64,000 nucleotides of DNA from Hippea jasoniae (GTDB taxonomy: Bacteria; Campylobacterota_A; Desulfurellia; Desulfurellales; Hippeaceae), in contig NZ_JQLX01000011.1 of NCBI RefSeq assembly GCF_000744435.1, forward strand, positions 186,001 through 250,000, read 5' to 3'. Shown one piece after another: positions 18,035 through 27,040 of this stretch. Every line of letters starts with the position of its first letter. The stretch's first letter is position 1. The notes beneath the pieces are model-generated. The model saw only the letters and a program-made list of their open reading frames with translations. It was not told where the DNA came from and did no database searches. The position numbers and the translations under genes are program-made.

Positions 18035-18933
18035 TATACCTTCTCCGCCACCCTTTCTCCAAGGATTCCTGTTGGTCTAAATATCATGATGACAATTAGC
18101 AAAACATAGGTTAAGGCCATTGCCCAGCTACTTGAAAGATAGCCCGATATAAACGCATTGAATACTCCAAGCAATAAACCGCCAAGCATAGCACCTGGGA
18201 TATTACCAATTCCTCCAATGATAGCTGCAACAAAGGCGTTAAGTCCATAAATCCATCCCATATTGAAATAGATACCGCGATAGTACATGCCTATAAACAG
18301 ACCACCAACAGCACCCAATGCTGAACCAATAACAAATGTTGTTACAATTACTCTATTTACATCGATACCCATAAGACGGGCTGCATCCTGATCTATAGCG
18401 CAAGCCCTCATTGCGGTGCCCAATTTGGTTTTATTAACAAAGAAATACAAACCAACCATAAGCACAAATGAGATTATTAAAACAAGCACCTGCATAAGGC
18501 TAATGTAAACACCATGGATATCAAAGTTTACATTGGGAACCACACTTGCAGGGAATATCCTTGGCATGGGACCCCATATCAACATTATGCCGTTTTCAAT
18601 TACCATTGAGGCACCTAAGGCAGAAACAACCGCTGAAAGCCTCGGCGCTTTTCTTAAGGGACGGTATGCTGCTCTTTCTAAAATTACACCTGCGATGGCT
18701 ATTATTGCCATAGTCAATAAGAAGGTGAGTATAATTAAAATAGCGGGGGATAGAGCCCCCGCAAGTTGCATCATAATAACAAGACCGACATAGGCAGAAA
18801 GTGCAACAAGATCTCCATGTGCAAAGTTGATAAGTTTTAATACACCGTAAACCATAGTGTATCCAAGGGCAACTAAGGCATAGATGCTACCGATAGTTAA
18901 GCCGTTAACAAGTTGCTGAAGAAAAATCTCCAT
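18034..18933 (-). CDS. livH: branched-chain amino-acid ABC permease LivH (operon 1)
   Basis: A membrane protein of 299 residues with the LivH opening GLTIGSIYALVALGYTMVYG and LINFAHGDL. A C-terminal GGIGNIPGAMLGG loop contacts the ATPases. It lies 15 bp downstream of the binding-protein gene. Its counterpart in operon 2 is recognisably paralogous but clearly diverged. Confidence 0.93.
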   Translation of the reverse strand: MEIFLQQLVNGLTIGSIYALVALGYTMVYGVLKLINFAHGDLVALSAYVGLVIMMQLAGALSPAILIILTFLLTMAIIAIAGVILERAAYRPLRKAPRLSAVVSALGASMVIENGIMLIWGPMPRIFPASVVPNVNFDIHGVYISLMQVLVLIISFVLMVGLYFFVNKTKLGTAMRACAIDQDAARLMGIDVNRVIVTTFVIGSALGAVGGLFIGMYYRGIYFNMGWIYGLNAFVAAIIGGIGNIPGAMLGGLLLGVFNAFISGYLSSSWAMALTYVLLIVIMIFRPTGILGERVAEKV

Positions 18934-18948
18934 GGTTTACCTCTTTTT

Positions 18949-20085
18949 TTATTTCTCTTTGTAAACGATGTGGTATTTTAGATCTGGACCGATTCTGTAT
19001 GCCATGTAAGCACTTCCAACTCTTTCGCCATTTTTGGCAAAGCTGATAGGACCTGTTATACCCGGGAAGTTTTTAAGATCGTTGTGGAGATAGTCTGCAA
19101 TTTTCTTTGTGTCAAGAGATTTTGTCTGCTGTATTGCATAAAGGATTACCCTTAAACCATCAACATTAAACAGTGTCCAGATGCTTGCTGGATTCTCATG
19201 ATATGTTTCTTTATAAGCTTTTAAGAATTTCTTTGCAGCTGGATATGGAAGCATGTCTGGTAGAGGCACATTGATTAAGTATGCACCCACAGCAGCTTTG
19301 CCTGCAAGTTTTAAGAATTCAGGGTTGTCGTTTGAGTCACCGCCCACAAAATCAGCTTTTATTCCTAACTGTACCATCTGAGCTCTTATTAAACCGCCGT
19401 CTGTATAATAACCACCAAAGTAGATAACATCGGGATTGTATGATTTAATCTTTGTTAAAATAGGTGTGAAGTTCTGAGCACCGGATGTGATTTTACCGTA
19501 GTAAACAACATTACCGCCCATTTTTTTAAGGTTGTCCCTAACGGCGTTTGTCAAGTTAGTTGAGAATGTGGAGTAGTCTGAAATTAAAGCAATCCTTTTA
19601 TAATGCTGTTTTTTCATAAAAAATTCAGCTGTAAATTTTGCCTCTGCAGAGTTCGGAGAGGAGTTTCTGAAGAATGTCCAGTAGCCGTGTTTAACCAGTG
19701 TATCGCTTGTTCCATCAGATGTCTGCAAAACACCCGCTCTGTAGTAAATGGGCTCTGCTGCCTCAGCGCATGTTGAGGTGTATGATCCGATAACGGCAAT
19801 AACACCAGCATCAACAAGTTTTCTTGCGCAGATTGCAGCTTTAACAGCTTTTCCCTCATCGTCGCAGGTTACAACTTCAAGTTTTTTACCTAAAACTCCA
19901 CCTTTAGCGTTTACTTGTTTTACGATAAGCCTGACAGCCTTGTCGATGGACTGCCCTTCACTTGCAAACTTACCTGTGATAGGAGCCTGCACACCGATTT
20001 TAATTACACCAGCTGCAAATGAAGATACAGCAAACATCAATGCGACCAACAGAGCAACCAAACCGCCAAAAAACTTAGGCCTCAT
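18949..20085 (-). CDS. livJ: branched-chain amino-acid binding protein LivJ/LivK type (operon 1)
   Basis: A protein of 378 residues with a cleavable signal peptide (about 1-24, ending SSFA). The mature start VIKIGVQAPITGKFASEG is typical of periplasmic-binding-protein type 1 receptors (ANF family). It is the first gene of livJHMGF copy 1, with an AGGAGG site and its own promoter. Ligand range (branched-chain or other amino acids, or amides) cannot be read from the sequence. Confidence 0.92.
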   Translation of the reverse strand: MRPKFFGGLVALLVALMFAVSSFAAGVIKIGVQAPITGKFASEGQSIDKAVRLIVKQVNAKGGVLGKKLEVVTCDDEGKAVKAAICARKLVDAGVIAVIGSYTSTCAEAAEPIYYRAGVLQTSDGTSDTLVKHGYWTFFRNSSPNSAEAKFTAEFFMKKQHYKRIALISDYSTFSTNLTNAVRDNLKKMGGNVVYYGKITSGAQNFTPILTKIKSYNPDVIYFGGYYTDGGLIRAQMVQLGIKADFVGGDSNDNPEFLKLAGKAAVGAYLINVPLPDMLPYPAAKKFLKAYKETYHENPASIWTLFNVDGLRVILYAIQQTKSLDTKKIADYLHNDLKNFPGITGPISFAKNGERVGSAYMAYRIGPDLKYHIVYKEK

Positions 20086-20138
20086 ACGGCACCTCCTAAA
20101 AAAATTAATTTAGATTAAACATTTAGCTCTACTTTCCT

Positions 20139-20166
20139 ATTATATGCAATTTTTCAATTAAATCAA
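20139..20166 (-). promoter_or_regulatory. sigma-70 promoter of liv operon 1
   Basis: On the minus strand TTGATT and a perfect TATAAT are separated by 16 bases. This gives a leader of about 45-50 bases before the livJ start. Confidence 0.6.
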
Positions 20167-20293
20167 ATAAAATTTTTCATATATTGAAATAGTGTTTTAA
20201 ATAAATTAAAGAAATTGTTAAAAATTTTAAATGAAATATTTTTAAGTAATGGGTAAAATCGGTATATATAGAACGGCTGTTTTTAGAATTATA

Positions 20294-20322
20294 TTGACAA
20301 AGCGATAGTTTTTTAATATACA
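20294..20322 (+). promoter_or_regulatory. sigma-70 promoter of tRNA-Ala
   Basis: A perfect TTGACA, 17-base spacer and TATACA, ending 20 bases before the mature tRNA 5' end. It probably also drives the DUF1232 gene. Confidence 0.75.
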
Positions 20323-20342
20323 CAGAAAAATCAGCGATTAAC

Positions 20343-20418
20343 GGGGCTGTAGCTCAGCTGGGAGAGCACCACGCTGGCAGCGTGGGGGTCAGGGGTTCAA
20401 GTCCCCTCAGCTCCACCA
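20343..20418 (+). tRNA. tRNA-Ala (anticodon GGC)
   Basis: A full cloverleaf of 76 bases. The acceptor GGGGCTG pairs with CAGCTCC, the D stem is GCTC/GAGC and the anticodon stem CCACG/CGTGG. The loop CTGGCAG has anticodon GGC at 20376-20378, the T arm is AGGGG-TTCAAGT-CCCCT, and the 3' CCA is encoded. It reads GCC (and GCU) alanine codons. Confidence 0.98.
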
Positions 20419-20439
20419 TTTTTCAAAAAGGAGAAACAG

Positions 20440-20844
20440 ATGGCTATAAAAAACACTCTGGCAAAGGTTGGTGATTATTTTACCAGGTTTAAGGAATTTG
20501 ACCTTGAGGGATTTGTTGATGAAGCAAAAGCAAAAATAGAAAAAATAAAGGAAGACCCTGTAGGTTTCACCTTAACTACAGTTTTGCAGCTTAAACTTGC
20601 TGTTGAGATGGTTGATTGCTATATAAAAAAACAGTGCAAATTTCCCTATAAAACCCTTCTTTCTCTGGTTGGCGTTTTGCTATATTTTATTAATCCCTTA
20701 GATATTATACCTGACTTTTTGCCAGGCATCGGGTATCTTGATGATGCTGTTGTTGTTGGTCTTGCCTTAAAATTTATTAGAGATGATTTAAGAGAATTTG
20801 CAATCAGCAGGGGATATAACCCTGCCGATTACGGTCTTGATTGA
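20440..20844 (+). CDS. DUF1232 (YkvA-like) small membrane-associated protein
   Basis: A protein of 134 residues. The C-terminal half contains the DUF1232 signature LLYFINPLDIIPDFLPGIGY followed by LDDAVVVGLALKFIRDDL. The N-terminal half is a charged helical region. The family has no settled function. It starts after AAGGAGAAAC, 21 bases from the end of tRNA-Ala, so it may be co-transcribed with the tRNA. It abuts the stop of the convergent YdbL-like gene. Confidence 0.8.
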   Translation: MAIKNTLAKVGDYFTRFKEFDLEGFVDEAKAKIEKIKEDPVGFTLTTVLQLKLAVEMVDCYIKKQCKFPYKTLLSLVGVLLYFINPLDIIPDFLPGIGYLDDAVVVGLALKFIRDDLREFAISRGYNPADYGLD

Positions 20845-21384
20845 TTATTTTCTTACCCATCCGGTTGCTGTTTGAATATAAGTGCCACTTGGTGCTGTAT
20901 CTTGCCACTGTTTTGCAAATATTCGTCTGAGCCTGTCTATCTGGCTACTGTTTATATGTAAAACCCTTGCAACCTCTTTGTATAGCAAATTCCTATCGTG
21001 GTTTTCTTTAGCAACGAGTTTTTTAAGCTTCAGCCTATCTTTTAATGATTTTGGTTGCCTGTAGATTTTCAAAAATCCATTAAGTGTTTCTCCTAAATAG
21101 CCTGCCCTGTAGTAGGGTTTCATTTTTTGAAACCTTATTTTCATTGCCTGCTTTAAAGCCCTGATTTTGGCGTTTGTTGTGTTTAACACATCAGCGGCAT
21201 AGGCTTTGGGGATTATCTGCAAAAATGAGGTGGGCTTGGGTTGAACTTTAGAAGCTTTACCCCTGATCTGGTTAACAATCTCCTTGGCTTTCTGTTTTGC
21301 CTCCTGAGCCGGGAAATAGATGTTTACCGTGACACAAGAATAAAGCCCAACAATAAGCAAAATCAACAGGTTTCTTGCCTTCAT
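20845..21384 (-). CDS. YdbL-like (DUF1318) lipoprotein with YnbE-like N-terminus
   Basis: A protein of 179 residues. A signal peptide with lipobox-like LYSC is followed by VTVNIYFPAQ, reminiscent of the small lipoprotein YnbE. A DUF1318/YdbL domain (about 85-179) follows with GYLGETLNGFL, KLVAKENHDRNLLY and a C-terminal GTYIQTATGWVRK close to the end of E. coli YdbL. It lies 1 bp after the YdbH-like gene. In E. coli YdbH, YnbE and YdbL act together in inner-to-outer membrane phospholipid transfer. Here YnbE-like and YdbL parts appear joined in one chain. Confidence 0.75.
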   Translation of the reverse strand: MKARNLLILLIVGLYSCVTVNIYFPAQEAKQKAKEIVNQIRGKASKVQPKPTSFLQIIPKAYAADVLNTTNAKIRALKQAMKIRFQKMKPYYRAGYLGETLNGFLKIYRQPKSLKDRLKLKKLVAKENHDRNLLYKEVARVLHINSSQIDRLRRIFAKQWQDTAPSGTYIQTATGWVRK

Positions 21385-21385
21385 A

Positions 21386-22363
21386 CTACCTCCTTTTTGA
21401 TACCCTTTTTAATCTATTTACAAAATCATCCCACGATATTGCATTATTTCTGTTCATATTAATGACGCTTATACCCACCAAAAACCCTTTTTTTATAATG
21501 TACTCTATTTTACCATCCCTGTAAAGACCATGTATGGTAAAAACATTGTTTTTTAGAGTCGCTTTAAAACCAATTTTGGAGTAGGAAAAGTTTTTAAAAA
21601 ACGGAACGGCAATAGATGCGTATCCTCCACCTACCTTTGATATGCTGTTTACGGCTTTGAGTGATATCTTTTTGCTTACACCTCTGACACTTTGTGTTTT
21701 TACAAGCATCTCGAATGATAATGGATTTGTGAAATTAACAAGCTTTAGATTGCGTATATAGCCTTTTATAAAGCCTGTAATTTTCCCAAAGTTTGTAAGC
21801 GCTGTTAGTTTTTCTAAGTTAATGTGATTGAAGTTTATATCCATCTTTAAAATAGGAAACTCACCCAGCATAACAGATATATTTTTGATATTTATCTTTC
21901 CATCAAACACCTTTGCCGTTATGTTTCCTGAAAGCTTTATCTGCCTGGTTGTTGCATCAACCGATTTTATCTGGGGTTTTAAAATTATAGATTTAAGTTT
22001 TATTGATCCTGCTATCGGGTATAGTTTTGCCCTTAAATGTTTAAAGTTAATTGATAAATTGAGGGGTTTTATGTTAATAAATCTGGATTTTATCACTATC
22101 CTTGCAGATAGTGCATTGTCTGTTGATGTAATATTTGCAATCAGGGAAGCGGTTTTGTTGTCTATCTTGATTGAGTTTATAGTAAGTTTTCCATCTTGCT
22201 TCTTATTTGTATTTAAAAAAAGGGGAAGGTTTAGCGTGATATTATCAAGTGAGATGTTTTTGTAGTTTAGTTTGGCTATAGATGTTTTTATTTCTGACTC
22301 AACTGCAACGTTTTGCTTTTTTGCAAAGATATCTATGTTGCCGTCGATCTTTAAGTCATTCAA
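21386..22363 (-). CDS. YdbH/AsmA-like intermembrane lipid-transport protein, C-terminal part (frameshifted)
   Basis: This frame encodes 325 residues from its first ATG. They are rich in alternating hydrophobic beta strands typical of AsmA-like/YdbH bridges, such as LKIDGNIDIFAKKQNVAVE. The frame stays open upstream of the ATG without a stop as far as an A9 tract at 22448-22456, where the preceding YdbH-like ORF is truncated. One extra A, or a -1 ribosomal slip, joins both parts into one protein of roughly 710 residues. No convincing ribosome site precedes the ATG at 22363. See also the entry for the tract. Confidence 0.7.
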   Translation of the reverse strand: MNDLKIDGNIDIFAKKQNVAVESEIKTSIAKLNYKNISLDNITLNLPLFLNTNKKQDGKLTINSIKIDNKTASLIANITSTDNALSARIVIKSRFINIKPLNLSINFKHLRAKLYPIAGSIKLKSIILKPQIKSVDATTRQIKLSGNITAKVFDGKINIKNISVMLGEFPILKMDINFNHINLEKLTALTNFGKITGFIKGYIRNLKLVNFTNPLSFEMLVKTQSVRGVSKKISLKAVNSISKVGGGYASIAVPFFKNFSYSKIGFKATLKNNVFTIHGLYRDGKIEYIIKKGFLVGISVINMNRNNAISWDDFVNRLKRVSKRR

Positions 22364-22434
22364 TGCGTCTATCTGATACGATTCATTGAGAAAATTAACA
22401 ATATTTTGTAGAGTGTGTGAGTTTAAATGTGCTT

Positions 22435-23526
22435 CTATAAAATTGCGTTTTTTTTTAAAAAGATTGTGCCCAGTCTTGATAGTTCTACTAAAGCCTCATC
22501 AGGTGGGTTTATATTTGCCTTTAGGTTATATGCGCCAAAATCGATATACAGACTGTCTTTTACGATAGCTTCACCTTTGTTGATATACAAATTGGCTATC
22601 TTGCCATTGTAATTTATGTTTGCCTGTATATGCTCTGCAAAAAGCAAAGGGTGGTTTATGCTTAAATTGTCAATCGTTGCTGCTATTTTTTTGTTTATGT
22701 TTATTTTGATTCTGCCTGCTGTTACAAGATCGCCAATAGAAAAGTTCCTCAAAATAGCAGAAATATTTTTTTTATCTATCGATGCATTAATCATAAAGCT
22801 TGCTTTTAGATTATCCCTTGCAACTTTTATCTTAGAGTGTATTTTTGCAAGTTTAATATAAAAAGGTGAAAAGTTGATGTATAGATTATCTATAACGATG
22901 GGTTGATTTACTATAACCTCGCCTTTTTTGTAGTTTATCTTTAAAACAAACGGCTTTATAAAGGCATGTTTAATAAGGAGCCCAGTTTTTGATAGGCTAA
23001 AGTTACCGGTTAGGTTGTCTATAGAGCCAGAAAGAGAAAATCTGTCTGTTTTAACATTAATAAGCCCGCTGAAATAAATCTGCCCGGGTGCAAACTTAAG
23101 GTTTCCCTTTAAAGAGAGCGATTGAGCCGCATTTTTAACAGAAACCGTGAGATTATCGGCAGCCAAAAAATGGATATTGACAGGTAAACCAAAAGAGGTT
23201 TTCTTTGTTTTTTTTGAAGGCATTATTTTTAAGTTTAAATCGGGATTTGTTAAATGAATATCGTATCCCTTATCTGATACTGAAATTTCTGCTTTTTTGC
23301 AGCTGAAGTTTATGTTGTTTTTATGAAATTGAAAACCAGAAACAGAGAAATGTGTGGGTGATTTGATATTTATCTTTGTAAAATGCGTTTTTATATTCAG
23401 CTGTTTTAGATAGAGTGATAGGGGGATTTTTAGCAGGCTGGGTTTGTTTAGAATCGCTATATACAATAACAGAATTGCTATAATTGCACTTAATATAACA
23501 ATCGTTGTTGATTTAATAAACTTCAT
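22435..23526 (-). CDS. YdbH/AsmA-like intermembrane lipid-transport protein, N-terminal part (frameshifted)
   Basis: A protein of 363 residues with one N-terminal membrane anchor (about 7-27) and then repeated beta-strand segments of the AsmA/YdbH type. The frame ends seven codons after an A9 tract at TAG (22435-22437). YdbH proteins span the periplasm and carry phospholipids to the outer membrane with YnbE and YdbL; a YdbL homologue is downstream. Its start overlaps the Crp-like regulator stop by 4 bp. Family assignment rests on fold-like features and the ydbL neighbour. Confidence 0.72.
   Translation of the reverse strand: MKFIKSTTIVILSAIIAILLLYIAILNKPSLLKIPLSLYLKQLNIKTHFTKINIKSPTHFSVSGFQFHKNNINFSCKKAEISVSDKGYDIHLTNPDLNLKIMPSKKTKKTSFGLPVNIHFLAADNLTVSVKNAAQSLSLKGNLKFAPGQIYFSGLINVKTDRFSLSGSIDNLTGNFSLSKTGLLIKHAFIKPFVLKINYKKGEVIVNQPIVIDNLYINFSPFYIKLAKIHSKIKVARDNLKASFMINASIDKKNISAILRNFSIGDLVTAGRIKININKKIAATIDNLSINHPLLFAEHIQANINYNGKIANLYINKGEAIVKDSLYIDFGAYNLKANINPPDEALVELSRLGTIFLKKNAIL
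22448..22461 (-). other. A9 slippery tract at the ydbH frame break
   Basis: On the minus strand five T and nine A residues precede CGC. The 0 frame terminates shortly after; the frame reached by one added A continues to 21386. Homopolymers of this length support transcriptional slippage or -1 frameshifting, but are also classic sites of mutation and sequencing error. Confidence 0.7.
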
Positions 23527-24158
23527 CTAATAATCCTTAAGTTTTTTCCGTTTATCGTTAAAATCCCGTCTTCCTTGAGTTTTTTTATTATGCGAGAGAA
23601 TGTTTCTGGTGTTACACCAAGCATGGTTGCTATCTCTTTTTTGGGAAGTGAGAGTCTGACGGTATTTGAACTGTCAGCGTTTTTTTCTAAATACTCCATC
23701 ACCCTTTCCTTTGCGTCCTCTATCGATAGCTGCTTTAGTCTTTCGGCTAAAAAGTTTATGCGCTTTGCAAAAGCACCTAATAGCTTCATGGCAATGGCCG
23801 GGTTTTGAGATATTTTTTCAAAAAGCTTATAGGAGTTTATACTCAAAAGCAAGGTGTCTTCCAGAGCAACTGCAGATGCAGGATATCTATTTTCCAAAAA
23901 CAGTACAATTTCAGCAAAAATATCGTCTTTTTCTGCGATATGTAGTGTGATTTCTCTGCCATCGTAAGATGTCTTAAATAATCTTACAGCTCCTTTGAGT
24001 ATAAAATAGAGGTCTTCTCCTTTGTCGCCTTCAAAGAATATATATTCGCCCTTCTGTTTTGCTATAAGCATGGAGACGGCGTCTAAATCTTTCAGTATAT
24101 AGTTTTCTTCTACGCCAACAACAGTTGCAAAGAGATTCAGGGCTTCTTTTTTATCCAT
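23523..24158 (-). CDS. Crp/Fnr-family regulator, HcpR/DNR-like
   Basis: A protein of 211 residues. A cyclic-nucleotide-binding-type beta-barrel (about 20-125) is followed by a long dimer helix and a Crp-type helix-turn-helix (about 165-205, KKEIATMLGVTPETFSRIIKKL). The N-terminal cysteines of an FNR iron-sulfur cluster are absent, so a haem or other ligand is more likely. It is divergent from hcp, with an FNR/DNR-like palindrome between the genes, as for HcpR-type nitrosative-stress regulators. It is the first gene of an operon with the YdbH/YdbL genes. Confidence 0.82.
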   Translation of the reverse strand: MDKKEALNLFATVVGVEENYILKDLDAVSMLIAKQKGEYIFFEGDKGEDLYFILKGAVRLFKTSYDGREITLHIAEKDDIFAEIVLFLENRYPASAVALEDTLLLSINSYKLFEKISQNPAIAMKLLGAFAKRINFLAERLKQLSIEDAKERVMEYLEKNADSSNTVRLSLPKKEIATMLGVTPETFSRIIKKLKEDGILTINGKNLRIIR

Positions 24159-24160
24159 TC

Positions 24161-24200
24161 TTGACCTTAATCAATTTTTTTAAACTTCTTTTAGTATATA
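24161..24200 (+). promoter_or_regulatory. FNR/DNR-type operator and -10 box of hcp
   Basis: TTGACCTTAATCAA (24161-24174) matches TTGAT-N4-ATCAA with one mismatch. A TATATA -10 box lies at 24195-24200. The palindrome centre would sit about -40 from the predicted start, the position of a class II activator. It also lies 2 bases upstream of the regulator's own start, so it may serve autoregulation. Confidence 0.65.
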
Positions 24201-24233
24201 GTTAATTTAAACAAAAAGCAAGGAGGTGCTTTT

Positions 24234-25856
24234 ATGGGTATGTTTTGTTTTCAATGTCAGGAAACATGGAAAAATCACGGATGCACAGTTAAAGGTGTGT
24301 GCGGAAAAGAGGAGAATGTTGCAAACCTTGAGGATGTACTTGTCTATGTAACAAAGGGCATCAGTGTTGTGGCAAAAAAAGCAGGTAAGGTTGATCCAGA
24401 GGTTGGAAAATACATTTCAAAGGCTCTCTTTACCACAATAACCAATGTTAACTTCGATGAGGATGCAATCAGCAATGTAATTTTAGAAGGATTAAAACTA
24501 AGGGATCAGCTTAAAAAGAAGTATTCAGTTAGTGATGAGGGGTTGCACGACTCAGCCACATGGAACGGCACAACAAAAGAGGAGTTTTTGGCAAAATACA
24601 GTGTTGCAAGCGTATTAGCCGAAGAAGATGAAGATAAAAGGTCTCTAAAAGAGCTTATGATTTATGGCTTAAAAGGTGTGGCAGCCTATGCTGAGCATGC
24701 AGCAGTTTTAGGTTATGAGGATCAGGCTATATGGGATTTTCTTGTTGAAGGTCTTGCTGCAACAACAGAGGATAAATCGGTTGATGAATTGATTGGTCTT
24801 GTGATGAAGACAGGCGAGGCTGCTGTTAAAGCTATGGCAATTCTTGATAAAGCAAACACAGAAACCTACGGCCATCCAGAGATTAGCGAGGTAAATATCG
24901 GTGTTAGAAATAACCCCGGCATCTTGATTTCAGGTCACGATCTGAAAGATATGGAAGAGCTGCTTGAGCAGACAAAGGGCACTGGTGTTGATGTTTATAC
25001 GCATGGTGAAATGTTGCCTGCAAACTATTATCCAGCGTTTAAAAAATATGAGCATTTTGTAGGAAACTACGGTAATGCATGGTGGCTGCAGGATAAAGAA
25101 TTCGAGGCATTTAACGGACCAATTCTTATGACAACAAACTGCCTCGTTCCACCCAAAGACAGCTACAAAGACAGGGTGTTTACTACAGGTAATGTGGGAT
25201 TTCCGGGTGTAAAGCATATTCCAGATCGTGTTGATGGAAAACCCAAAGATTTTTCAGAGATTATAGAACTTGCCAAAAAATGCAAACCGCCAACGCAGAT
25301 TGAGACGGGAAAGATTGTAGGTGGTTTTGCGCATGAGCAGGTGTTTAAACTTGCAGATAAGGTTGTTGATGCAGTAAAAAGCGGTGCAATTAGAAAATTC
25401 GTTGTTATGGCAGGTTGTGATGGTAGGCATCCATCAAGAAACTACTACACAGAATTTGCAAAAAAACTCCCCAAAGATACGGTAATTTTGACAGCAGGTT
25501 GTGCAAAATACAGATACATTAAACTTAATCTTGGCGATATTGGCGGTATCCCAAGGGTGCTTGATGCTGGTCAGTGTAACGATAGCTACTCACTGGCTGT
25601 TATTGCCATGAAGCTTAAAGAGATATTCGAACTATCGGATATAAATGAACTGCCAATAGCCTACAACATCGCCTGGTATGAGCAGAAAGCCGTTGCTGTT
25701 CTGCTTGCCCTCCTCTATTTAGGTGTCAAGAATATCAAATTAGGTCCAACATTACCCGCCTTTGTATCCCCCAATGTCCTCAAGGTTCTCATCGACAAAT
25801 TTAATATGTCAACGATTAGCAATGTCGATGACGACCTAAAAGAGCTTGTAGGCTAA
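24234..25856 (+). CDS. hcp: hybrid cluster protein (Hcp), class I
   Basis: A protein of 540 residues. The N-terminal cluster motif is C5-x2-C8-x8-C17-x5-C23, the short-spaced class I arrangement. Hybrid-cluster ligands are visible in [30 protein letters not shown] and DAGQCND. Hcp is a cytoplasmic high-affinity NO reductase and hydroxylamine reductase acting in nitrosative stress. No hcr reductase gene is adjacent. The operator upstream and the divergent Crp/Fnr gene indicate NO- or redox-dependent control. It starts after AGGAGG. Confidence 0.96.
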   Translation: MGMFCFQCQETWKNHGCTVKGVCGKEENVANLEDVLVYVTKGISVVAKKAGKVDPEVGKYISKALFTTITNVNFDEDAISNVILEGLKLRDQLKKKYSVSDEGLHDSATWNGTTKEEFLAKYSVASVLAEEDEDKRSLKELMIYGLKGVAAYAEHAAVLGYEDQAIWDFLVEGLAATTEDKSVDELIGLVMKTGEAAVKAMAILDKANTETYGHPEISEVNIGVRNNPGILISGHDLKDMEELLEQTKGTGVDVYTHGEMLPANYYPAFKKYEHFVGNYGNAWWLQDKEFEAFNGPILMTTNCLVPPKDSYKDRVFTTGNVGFPGVKHIPDRVDGKPKDFSEIIELAKKCKPPTQIETGKIVGGFAHEQVFKLADKVVDAVKSGAIRKFVVMAGCDGRHPSRNYYTEFAKKLPKDTVILTAGCAKYRYIKLNLGDIGGIPRVLDAGQCNDSYSLAVIAMKLKEIFELSDINELPIAYNIAWYEQKAVAVLLALLYLGVKNIKLGPTLPAFVSPNVLKVLIDKFNMSTISNVDDDLKELVG

Positions 25857-25863
25857 GGCAGAT

Positions 25864-25890
25864 AGCCCGCTTTTTGCGGGCTTTTATTTT
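25864..25890 (+). terminator. Rho-independent terminator of hcp
   Basis: GCCCGC, a T5 loop and GCGGGC form a 6-bp GC stem followed by TTTTATTTT. It overlaps the stop of the convergent trmB gene. Confidence 0.85.
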
Positions 25891-27032
25891 GCTAACTCAA
25901 AGGCCTTTTTAGCCTGACTGTCAGCTATAAATCTACTTTGTGCAATTTCAAATAGCTCGTTATTTTTTGTTAAGCCAAAAAACGTATGCTGAGGATTGAG
26001 GCTATAGCCAAACACCACCTCAGCAATTCTTTCATCAAAAGGATTTTCGTAGATATCTAAAATCTTGAATATTATGTTATCCTTCAAGATATACTCTTTG
26101 TTGATTTTGATGGGGAATTTTATATCCGGCAAATCTAACGCCTGATGATGTTTGGTTTTAGTGTAGGTGAGTTTATAGATCGTTCTGTTTCTTTTTAGCC
26201 ATCGCCTTTCGTAATATGTGTCTATTCTTTCTGTTGCGACCATAAATGGGTATTGAGTGGTTGATGTAAGCTGGTCTAAATCATCCAAAGCTGTAGATAT
26301 ACTTAACGCATATGCATGGTTGTCTGTAAAAAGCTTAAAAATTCCACCATTTTTTAAAATATTAGCTATCTTTGAAAGCGTTAATCTATCAAACAATGCA
26401 TGTTTAAGTCGTTTTTTCTTAAACCACGGCTCAGGGAAAAAAACATAAACAGCATCAACGCTGTCTGGCAAAAACCTATCAAGCAGAAACCTTGCATCGT
26501 AGTGAATAAACGAGATATTTTGCAGATTGAGTTTTTCAACCCTAAGGAGAGCTTTTGATAGTGTCTCCTGAACGATTTCGATACCGATAAACTGCTTTTC
26601 TTTGTTTTTAGATGCTATCTTTGTTATAAATTCCCCCTTTGCCGAGCCTATCTCCAACTCGATGGGTTTGTCAAAAAGTTTGTTAATAACTGTATGGTTG
26701 ATTATTCTCAAATCTAAAAGGTATTTTTCAAAGAGCCTGCAATTTTTGCCTGTGGGCTTAAGATTATGATGAACGATTGAACCTTTAAGCCTTTCTGCTA
26801 AATATTTGGCAAACTCTAAAACTTTTCCTTTCAGGCAATCTGTAATTAAGGGATGGGTGGCTTTTTCTAACTTTACAATTACATGATCCCTTTTTGAGTA
26901 TGCCTTTATAAAAAATGCCTCGCAGGCTGTTTCTGCAGGATAAACAAAAGCAGAGCCGCTTGATGAAAAAAATATATCTTTATCATCAATAGCTATAAGC
27001 GGCTCCTGCGTTTTGATTACTGCATGTGGCAT
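25884..27032 (-). CDS. trmB: tRNA (guanine-N7-)-methyltransferase TrmB, long form
   Basis: A protein of 382 residues, much longer than the usual 210-240. The core (about 120-300) has the SAM-binding EIGSAKGEFITKIA, GIEIVQETLSKAL and the TrmB hallmark FFPEPWFKKKRLKHALF. About 115 residues precede it and about 80 follow. Such extended TrmB proteins are common in Campylobacterota. It methylates G46 in the tRNA variable loop. It is the last gene of the trx-DUF364-argF-argG operon, 8 bp after argG, with no clear ribosome site of its own. Confidence 0.9.
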   Translation of the reverse strand: MPHAVIKTQEPLIAIDDKDIFFSSSGSAFVYPAETACEAFFIKAYSKRDHVIVKLEKATHPLITDCLKGKVLEFAKYLAERLKGSIVHHNLKPTGKNCRLFEKYLLDLRIINHTVINKLFDKPIELEIGSAKGEFITKIASKNKEKQFIGIEIVQETLSKALLRVEKLNLQNISFIHYDARFLLDRFLPDSVDAVYVFFPEPWFKKKRLKHALFDRLTLSKIANILKNGGIFKLFTDNHAYALSISTALDDLDQLTSTTQYPFMVATERIDTYYERRWLKRNRTIYKLTYTKTKHHQALDLPDIKFPIKINKEYILKDNIIFKILDIYENPFDERIAEVVFGYSLNPQHTFFGLTKNNELFEIAQSRFIADSQAKKAFELAK

Positions 27033-27040
27033 CTGTGTGT

